From Deltaproteobacteria bacterium CG_4_8_14_3_um_filter_43_13 (lineage in GTDB: Bacteria > Desulfobacterota > UBA8473): 7,139 nucleotides of DNA. The position numbers and the translations under genes are program-made. Where the stretch lies: positions 1 to 7,139 of the forward strand of contig PFIF01000030.1 of the NCBI GenBank assembly GCA_002782605.1, read 5' to 3'. The notes beneath the pieces were generated by a model. The model made no database searches. It was not told where the DNA came from and saw only the letters and a list, made by a program, of their open reading frames with translations. How positions within the stretch are numbered: the first letter of the stretch is position 1; each line of letters begins with the position of its first letter. Positions 1 through 3,642 of this stretch are shown here, in pieces.

Positions 1-199
1 ACAGCACATCTATAACTTGACGCAGTTCTGAAAAATAGTCGAAGGGTTTGCTTAACAAAACGAGCAGATCAATGTCACTCATTGAGTCAGCTTGGTTGCG
101 TGCTACAGACCCATACAGAATCAGACCCTTGAGCTGAGAACCATAATGGCTTTCAAGAGCCGCTTTGCATTTTCTCACTACTTCACTTATTGTTGCCAT
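1..199 (-). CDS. Nucleotidyltransferase-domain protein (MNT / Pol-beta type), N-terminal 66 residues, cut by window edge
   Basis: The reading frame starts at the ATG at 199-197 and runs off the left edge, so only the N-terminal part is present. It contains GSVAR at residues 30-34 and SDIDL at 41-45. This gives an exact GSX10DXD signature, with Asp42 and Asp44 as the expected metal-binding pair of the NTP_transf_2 fold. A good ribosome binding site (GAGGGTG) lies about 6 nt before the ATG. In this family such short proteins are often MntA-type antitoxins that AMPylate a HEPN toxin encoded next door; a HEPN partner would lie outside the window, so this role is an inference. Other small nucleotidyltransferases, such as aminoglycoside adenylyltransferase-like ones, share the motif. 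The gene starts 31 nt after the end of the attC-like site, where the first gene of a following cassette would be expected. Confidence 0.85.
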   Translation of the reverse strand, partial: MATISEVVRKCKAALESHYGSQLKGLILYGSVARNQADSMSDIDLLVLLSKPFDYFSELRQVIDVL

Positions 200-230
200 T
201 TGAATCACCCTCTTTCAATTCGCGTCGCGC

Positions 231-316
231 GCCTAACGTAAAGATAACCCGCCGGGCCACGGAAATGGCCCCACCACACGAAGGAGTCCCCGGTCGGGTT
301 GATTGACTGGTTAGCC
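231..316 (-). other. attC-like integron recombination site (cassette end)
   Basis: Read on the - strand, this 86-bp imperfect palindrome begins with GGCTAAC (R''-like, 316-310) and ends with GTTAGGC (231-237), a perfect match to the R' consensus GTTRRRY. Inside, AACCCG-A-CCGGG pairs with CCCGG-CGGGTT, leaving one unpaired A in the left arm, where attC sites carry an extrahelical base. Unpaired spacers of 8-9 nt separate the R and L boxes. A further 6-bp hairpin (GGGCCA/TGGCCC, 254-271) lies in the centre. The stop codon of the antitoxin gene (313-311) falls inside R'', a common layout in real cassettes. One R'' base departs from consensus and no integrase is in view, so this is a strong candidate and not a proven site. 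Confidence 0.72.
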
Positions 317-583
317 GGTCTTTGAAATCAAGTCCCCTTCAATATACCGATGAATTATGCCGGAAATGAGAGTTTGATAGGGGATGCCCATTTCGATGGC
401 TTTCTTTTGAATGCCCTGATAATCATGATCATAGAGACGTATGGTAATTCGTTTGTCTTTTACTAACGTCTTTCGTGCCGTTGCCTTGATTGCCTCAATT
501 TCCCTTTTTGTTGGGGTGGAAAGAGCCATTTTCCCTTTCTCGTAAGCATCAACAATAGCTTTTTCTTCCTTATCGTATTTCAT
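311..583 (-). CDS. CopG-family (ribbon-helix-helix) antitoxin of a type II toxin-antitoxin pair
   Basis: A 90-residue protein. The N-terminal half is charged and probably flexible (the toxin-binding part in this family, by inference). The segment from about residue 43 (KDKRITIRLYDHDYQGIQ) reads as a beta strand and helix of a ribbon-helix-helix DNA-binding domain. The following helix, with GIPYQTLISGIIHRY, is the typical end of CopG-type antitoxins paired with BrnT-like toxins. Such antitoxins neutralise the toxin and repress their own promoter. The gene follows the toxin gene by 3 nt. Its ribosome binding site AGGAGGG lies within the last toxin codons, implying translational coupling. The stop codon lies within the R'' box of the attC-like site. 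Family assignment is confident; DNA targets cannot be seen. Confidence 0.85.
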   Translation of the reverse strand: MKYDKEEKAIVDAYEKGKMALSTPTKREIEAIKATARKTLVKDKRITIRLYDHDYQGIQKKAIEMGIPYQTLISGIIHRYIEGDLISKTG

Positions 584-586
584 GTG

Positions 587-883
587 TTAGCCCTCCTGCT
601 CGTCCTTGTATGCCCTGGTTGCCTTTCTGCTGGGAATAATCGTTTTCAAAAAAACGTAGTCCTTTTCAACAACATGAGGAACAAGATAAATGTAGTCTTC
701 TACAATGACGAAGTATATTCTTTGCCCGGGGTAGTTCTCCTGGTCGGGATGATCTGCAAGTTTCCATACATCACCTTGAGATAGATGAAAGACTATTTTC
801 TCGAATGAGATATTTCTTTCTCGTTTTAACCACTCATTCTTTTGCGGGTCCCATTCATATCTCATATTTGAATTGTACATCAT
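587..883 (-). CDS. brnT: BrnT-like toxin (putative ribonuclease) of a type II toxin-antitoxin pair
   Basis: The protein is 98 residues from the first ATG (883). A later in-frame ATG at 865 (residue 7) gives 92 residues and matches the usual family opening MRY-W-D, so the shorter form is quite possible. Neither ATG has a clear Shine-Dalgarno sequence. Family hallmarks are the early YEWDPQKNEWLKRERNISFE block, the central YPGQRIYFV segment and the C-terminal IIPSRKATRAY block, the last matching the conserved arginine-rich end of BrnT toxins. Characterised BrnT proteins are RelE-fold ribonucleases that block translation and are held inactive by their antitoxin. Toxin-first order is typical of brnTA. 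A leftward promoter at 1008-1036 would give a leader of roughly 120 nt containing a GC-rich hairpin. The gene symbol is by family resemblance only. Confidence 0.82.
   Translation of the reverse strand: MMYNSNMRYEWDPQKNEWLKRERNISFEKIVFHLSQGDVWKLADHPDQENYPGQRIYFVIVEDYIYLVPHVVEKDYVFLKTIIPSRKATRAYKDEQEG
591..597 (-). promoter_or_regulatory. Antitoxin ribosome binding site embedded in the toxin gene end
   Basis: On the - strand AGGAGGG lies 7 nt before the antitoxin ATG (583-581) and overlaps the last sense codons of the toxin gene, whose TAA is at 589-587. This is the strongest Shine-Dalgarno sequence in the left segment, whereas the toxin start has none that is clear. Such a contrast would favour antitoxin over toxin synthesis from one message. 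Confidence 0.75.
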
Positions 884-925
884 TTGTGTGTACAGATCAA
901 GTTCGTGTCAATTCAGTTTCGATGA

Positions 926-971
926 GGATAACGGTGAGCTGACCGGCGGTGGCGCGAGCTTGCTGCCCGCC
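926..971 (-). other. GC-rich hairpin, possible decayed attC half-site
   Basis: A GC-rich island stands out in AT-rich surroundings between the toxin gene and its promoter. GGCGG (945-949) pairs with CCGCC (967-971), with a near-palindromic GCGAGCTTGC between them. Read leftwards it is followed by GGTCAGCTCACC and GTTATCC (932-926), which resemble the L' and R' half of an attC site, but GTTATCC breaks the GTTRRRY consensus. The matching left half is missing: the sequence at 972-998 does not pair with it, apart from a weak ATAAC/GTTAT match. The hairpin is seen directly; the recombination-site reading is weak. The rest of 884-1007 shows nothing else recognisable. Confidence 0.3.
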
Positions 972-1007
972 TTACAATTATTGAACTGTAAGTTATATTT
1001 TGTAGAA

Positions 1008-1036
1008 ATTCTAAACCTGTAAATATTTTTTGTCAA
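1008..1036 (-). promoter_or_regulatory. Sigma70-type promoter reading leftwards to the toxin-antitoxin genes
   Basis: On the - strand a perfect TTGACA (1036-1031) is followed by exactly 17 nt and then TAGAAT (1013-1008), five of six bases of the -10 consensus. Transcription would start near 1001 and run leftwards into the toxin gene at 883. It could be the native promoter of the cassette or an outside promoter driving it. Element A is inserted 35 bp upstream of the -35 box and leaves it intact. Confidence 0.65.
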
Positions 1037-1063
1037 TCAGAATTTGACGGAATGTTAGTAACA

Positions 1064-1202
1064 CATCTTTTGTAACTGCTCAGGCACAAAGTGGCAAAGG
1101 TACATAGGCACAAAGCAGATCAGTGTCGTTTCGTTGTTTTTTCCTTCTTTGTGCCTTTGGTACTCTGTGCCTTTGCGCCTGCCTGAATAGTCAACATCTT
1201 TT
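1064..1202. repeat. 8-bp direct repeats (CATCTTTT) flanking element A
   Basis: CATCTTTT occurs at 1064-1071 and again at 1195-1202, directly abutting both ends of the palindromic element at 1072-1194. This is the footprint expected of a target-site duplication made on transposition. With one more matching base (A) on the left side of each copy, the repeat could also be read as 9 bp, but 8 bp places both ends at the same positions as in element B. Confidence 0.75.
1072..1194 (-). mobile_element. Palindromic MITE-like element, copy A (123 bp, inverted relative to copy B)
   Basis: A non-coding insertion with inverted ends GTAACTGCTCAGG (1072-1084) and CCTGAATAGTCAA (1182-1194). A 44-nt left arm (1072-1115) and a 48-nt right arm (1147-1194) are rich in GGCACAAAG-like units and their complement CTTTGTGCC. 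They could fold on each other around a 31-nt centre (1116-1146). The left arm matches the reverse complement of the right arm of copy B at 40 of 44 positions. The right arm matches the left arm of B at 42 of 48. A is therefore the same element in the opposite orientation, and the strand given reflects this. No meaningful open reading frame exists. The element is flanked by perfect 8-bp direct repeats. Its right end has two or three changes from the GTAAC terminus. Confidence 0.8.
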
Positions 1203-1271
1203 AACCAAATGGGGGAAAGAGTAAGGATAGTTGCTGAACTGGCCACAGGCTACCGCCTTGTTAAATAATCG

Positions 1272-1300
1272 TTGACTAAATTTTAAATATTTAATAGAAT
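1272..1300 (+). promoter_or_regulatory. Sigma70-type promoter for tRNA-Gly (and possibly the rimP operon)
   Basis: TTGACT (1272-1277) and TAGAAT (1295-1300) are separated by exactly 17 nt. Each box matches five of six consensus bases, and the surroundings are AT-rich. A start near 1307 would leave a 5' leader of about 30 nt before the mature tRNA at 1337. It is the only good + strand promoter seen upstream of rimP. Confidence 0.7.
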
Positions 1301-1336
1301 TACAACATATCTGGAATTAGAATACTCATATAGTGA

Positions 1337-1412
1337 GCGGGCATAGCTCAGTTGGTAGAGTACAAGCTTCCCAAGCTTGGTGTCGCGGGTTCGAATCCCG
1401 TTGCCCGCTCCA
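1337..1412 (+). tRNA. tRNA-Gly, anticodon CCC, CCA encoded
   Basis: A full cloverleaf is visible. The acceptor stem GCGGGCA pairs with TGCCCGC (1402-1408), and the D arm holds AGTTGGTA. The anticodon stem CAAGC/GCTTG encloses TTCCCAA, placing anticodon CCC at 1370-1372, which reads GGG glycine codons. The T arm is GCGGG-TTCGAAT-CCCGT. The discriminator base T is followed by an encoded CCA (1410-1412). The 76-nt length is normal. It has its own good promoter upstream and a terminator 120 nt downstream, before rimP. Confidence 0.96.
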
Positions 1413-1531
1413 CTTTTAATCAAAGAGGAAACCTAATAGGCTATGGGTTCATTTCTTAAATCAAACATTTTTTTCTTGCAACTTATGGAATTTTGCGTTA
1501 TTTTTTAAATGTCAATTTATTAAAGTTCACT

Positions 1532-1558
1532 AAAAGTGGGCTTAAAGCCCACTTTTTT
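1532..1558 (+). terminator. Intrinsic terminator between tRNA-Gly and rimP
   Basis: AAAAGTGGGCT (1532-1542) and AGCCCACTTTT (1546-1556) form an 11-bp perfect stem with a 3-nt loop, ending in a run of six T. The A-run on the left side makes it weakly bidirectional. It would end the tRNA transcript. It lies only 47 nt before the rimP start and no clear promoter follows it, so some read-through may be needed for operon expression. Confidence 0.85.
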
Positions 1559-1567
1559 ATTATAAAA

Positions 1568-1586
1568 GGGGTTTTAGTGTAACCCC
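1568..1586 (+). promoter_or_regulatory. Small hairpin in the rimP leader
   Basis: GGGGTT (1568-1573) and AACCCC (1581-1586) form a 6-bp perfect stem with a 7-nt loop, between the terminator and the rimP start at 1606. The region also has TATTAT/TATAAA-like -10 candidates (1558-1566), but no -35 box at proper spacing because the terminator stem occupies that place. A role in rimP translation or attenuation is possible but unsupported beyond its position. Confidence 0.35.
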
Positions 1587-1605
1587 AACCCCCAAATGAG
1601 CAACA

Positions 1606-2064
1606 ATGTCTGCTGATATTCTGGAATCTGTAAGGAAGATAGTAGAGCCGATTGTTATATCTGAGGGCATGGAACTTGTGCACATTGAGTACAGGAGAGA
1701 AAGAAGGGGGTGGGTTTTAAGGCTTTATATCGATAAAGAGGGAGGAGTAACAATAGATGATTGTTCTAATATTAGCGGACAGACAAGTCATCTGGTGGAT
1801 ATAGACGAGCTGATTCCACATTCCTATGTGTTGGAGGTTTCTTCTCCTGGGCTCGGCAGACCATTGAAAAGAAAAGAGGATTTTGTAAAACATAAAGACA
1901 GACTGGTTAGGTTTAAAGTAGACGATCCAATAAGTAGATGGAAGCATTTCAAAGGTAGGCTTTTGGATTATAAAGATGGGGTGGTAAAAATTAAGGTTGG
2001 AGATGAAATTATCAATTTGCCTTTCGATAAGATATCGGAAGCCAATTTAATATACAAGTTCTAA
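1606..2064 (+). CDS. rimP: Ribosome maturation factor RimP
   Basis: RimP is a cytoplasmic factor that binds free 30S subunits and is needed for their late maturation. The 152-residue length is typical. The N-terminal alpha/beta domain (about residues 5-80) includes ELVHIEYRRE and ends in the family motif EVSSPGLGRPL. The C-terminal SH3-like domain (about 90-150) includes the FKGRL segment and LPFDKISEANLI. The ATG at 1606 fits the family start, although no Shine-Dalgarno sequence precedes it (CCCCAACCCCCAAATGAGC just upstream), which is unusual for the first gene of an operon. The gene heads the rimP-nusA-infB-rbfA operon. Its stop codon (2062-2064) lies inside the left target-site duplication of element B, so the insertion left the coding sequence intact. 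Confidence 0.96.
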   Translation: MSADILESVRKIVEPIVISEGMELVHIEYRRERRGWVLRLYIDKEGGVTIDDCSNISGQTSHLVDIDELIPHSYVLEVSSPGLGRPLKRKEDFVKHKDRLVRFKVDDPISRWKHFKGRLLDYKDGVVKIKVGDEIINLPFDKISEANLIYKF

Positions 2065-2269
2065 TCGTAACTACTCAGGTAGGCACAAAGGCACAGAGCA
2101 CCAAAGGCACAAAGTCGAGAGATATGGAGAGAATGAGTTGTTTAAGTTCCTATAAGATGTTTACAAAGCGGTACTTGTCCGCCAGAGGCGGGCTGCATTC
2201 CGATCGTATTCCTTCAACTTTGTGCCTATGTGCCTTTGCCTCTTTGTGCCTGAATAGTTACTTCTAATC
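2059..2269. repeat. 8-bp direct repeats (TTCTAATC) flanking element B
   Basis: TTCTAATC is found at 2059-2066 and again at 2262-2269, directly abutting the ends of the palindromic element at 2067-2261. The left copy includes the last codon and the TAA stop of rimP. Removing the element and one repeat leaves a rimP-nusA gap of 38 nt, a normal operon spacing, which supports a recent insertion into an intact operon. Confidence 0.85.
2067..2261 (+). mobile_element. Palindromic MITE-like element, copy B (195 bp)
   Basis: Inverted ends are GTAACTACTCAGG (2067-2079) and CCTGAATAGTTAC (2249-2261), with the outermost seven bases exactly complementary. The 48-nt left arm (2067-2114) and 44-nt right arm (2218-2261) consist of GGCACAAAG-like units and their complements. 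They bracket a 103-nt centre that is longer than and unlike that of copy A. The centre holds its own hairpin, GTCCGCC-AGA-GGCGGGC (2177-2193). There is no coding potential. The element lies within the rimP-nusA intergenic space and would be transcribed as a long stem-loop in the operon message. Perfect 8-bp direct repeats flank it. The GTAA ends and 8-bp duplication fit mobilisation by an IS66-family transposase; this is an inference, since no transposase gene is in the window. Confidence 0.82.
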
Positions 2270-2305
2270 CATACTTAAATGACCCAAAATAAGGGAGATT
2301 AAAAA

Positions 2306-3616
2306 GTGATTTCGGATCTGACCCGTTTGATTGATGAAGTTGGAAAAAGCAAGGGGATTAACAGGGGAATACTTATAGAAGCTTTGGAATCTGCTATGTT
2401 GACAGCAGCCAAAAAGAGATTTGGTCCCTATCAAGACATTGAAGCCAATTTTAATGAGGAACTGGGTGAAGTTGAACTGTTTGAATTTAAAACTGTAGTG
2501 AATGAGGTTAAAGACCTACGTGTAGAAATATCTTTTGAAGAAGCTGTTGAACTGGATCCTGGAGTTGAGATTGGTGATAGCCTTGGTATAAAAATGGATG
2601 TAGGTACATTTGGCAGGATATCGGCTCAAACTGCTAAGCAGGTTATAATCCAAAAGGTTAGGGATGCCGAGAGAGAGAATGTTTATAACGACTACAAAGG
2701 TCGTAAGGGGGAACTGGTTAATGGTATTATCCATCGTATTGACAGAAACAACATAATTGTTAACTTGGGAAGAGCAGAAGCTATCCTTCCACCCCATGAG
2801 CAGGTGTCAAAAGAGGTCTATACTCAGGGGAACCGAATTAAAGCCTATATCTTGGACATTCTCAAGTCTTCCAAGGGGCCACAGATCATTCTTTCGAGGA
2901 CCCACCCAGGATTGCTTATAGGGCTATTTGGGGTTGAAGTTCCAGAGATTTCTGAGCAAATTGTGAAGATTAAAGGCGCTGTGAGGGAACCGGGTAGCAG
3001 AGCCAAAATAGCGGTTTACTCGGGGGATTTGGACGTTGATCCAGTCGGTGCTTGCGTAGGTATGAAGGGTTCTCGAGTACGAAGTGTTGTACAAGAATTG
3101 CATGGAGAGAAGATAGATATAGTTCCATGGAGTGATGATCCAGCTAAATTTGTATGTAATGCTTTGTCTCCTGCAGAGATTTCTGAAGTGATAATTGATG
3201 ATGTAGCGAGGACAATGGAGGTCATTGTTGCCGATGATCAGTTATCTTTGGCTATTGGGAAGAAAGGACAAAATGTACGTTTGGCTGCCAGACTTACAGG
3301 GTGGAAGATAGATATCAAGAGTGAATCAAAAGTTGCTGGAATTTCAGAAGATATACATAAGTCTCTTATTGATATTCCTGGAATAGGCTATTCTACAGCA
3401 GGTGCTTTATTTAATAGGGGGTTTTTTTCAGCATATGACATTTTTAGTGCAAGTATTGAGGAGCTTACCAAGGTAGAGGGTATAGGTGAGAAAAAAGCCG
3501 ATAGACTTAAAAAAACCGCTGAAGAATACTTGAAACAAAAGGAATTAGAAAAAAGTGGTGAGGTCTCGACAAAAGATATGTCGGTAGCAAGCGGAGAGGA
3601 AGATGAGGCAAAGTAG
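2306..3616 (+). CDS. nusA: Transcription termination/antitermination factor NusA
   Basis: NusA binds RNA polymerase and nascent RNA and modulates pausing, intrinsic termination and antitermination. The 436-residue protein has the RNAP-binding N-terminal domain (about 1-125), an S1 domain (about 135-200), KH1 (about 202-275, GMKG at 252-255) and KH2 (about 280-340, GKKG at 318-321). A single helix-hairpin-helix region follows (about 350-408, with PGIG at 358-361 and a later EGIGEKKA), then a short acidic tail. It lacks the tandem acidic AR repeats of gammaproteobacterial NusA. The start codon is GTG, chosen because AAGGGAG lies 8 nt upstream and the N-terminus aligns with the family. In E. coli NusA autoregulates the equivalent operon; here that is only an analogy. 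infB follows after 26 nt with no ylxR between. Confidence 0.97.
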   Translation: MISDLTRLIDEVGKSKGINRGILIEALESAMLTAAKKRFGPYQDIEANFNEELGEVELFEFKTVVNEVKDLRVEISFEEAVELDPGVEIGDSLGIKMDVGTFGRISAQTAKQVIIQKVRDAERENVYNDYKGRKGELVNGIIHRIDRNNIIVNLGRAEAILPPHEQVSKEVYTQGNRIKAYILDILKSSKGPQIILSRTHPGLLIGLFGVEVPEISEQIVKIKGAVREPGSRAKIAVYSGDLDVDPVGACVGMKGSRVRSVVQELHGEKIDIVPWSDDPAKFVCNALSPAEISEVIIDDVARTMEVIVADDQLSLAIGKKGQNVRLAARLTGWKIDIKSESKVAGISEDIHKSLIDIPGIGYSTAGALFNRGFFSAYDIFSASIEELTKVEGIGEKKADRLKKTAEEYLKQKELEKSGEVSTKDMSVASGEEDEAK

Positions 3617-3642
3617 AACTATATTCCTTTTGGGGGGATAGA

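Noticed and set aside
584..784. A 66-codon + strand open frame opposite the toxin gene
   Set aside because: It is antisense to a well-supported BrnT-like gene and has no family resemblance; its hydrophobic start is a by-product of the opposite strand.
1055..1246. A 63-codon - strand open frame over element A
   Set aside because: It consists mostly of the translated palindromic repeat, has no ribosome binding site and resembles no protein family.
1199..1266. TTTTAAC ... GTTAAAT pair considered as a third attC-like site
   Set aside because: The outer boxes nearly match, but there are no complementary inner L boxes between them, and the left box overlaps the target duplication of element A.
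1476..1504. TTGCAA / TATTTT promoter-like pair downstream of the tRNA
   Set aside because: Both boxes are weak (four of six) and lie upstream of the strong terminator, so they would not serve rimP.
1498..1683. A 61-codon - strand open frame across the terminator and rimP start
   Set aside because: It spans a clear intrinsic terminator and the rimP N-terminus and shows no protein features.
2138..2156. A possible promoter inside element B (TTGTTT and TATAAG)
   Set aside because: The boxes are only 7 nt apart and no alternative -35 lies at about 17 nt from TATAAG.
1072..2261. GGCACAAAG repeats considered as a CRISPR array or simple microsatellite
   Set aside because: Units are short, degenerate and in inverted arms, with no regular unique spacers; precise ends and target duplications point to mobile elements instead.
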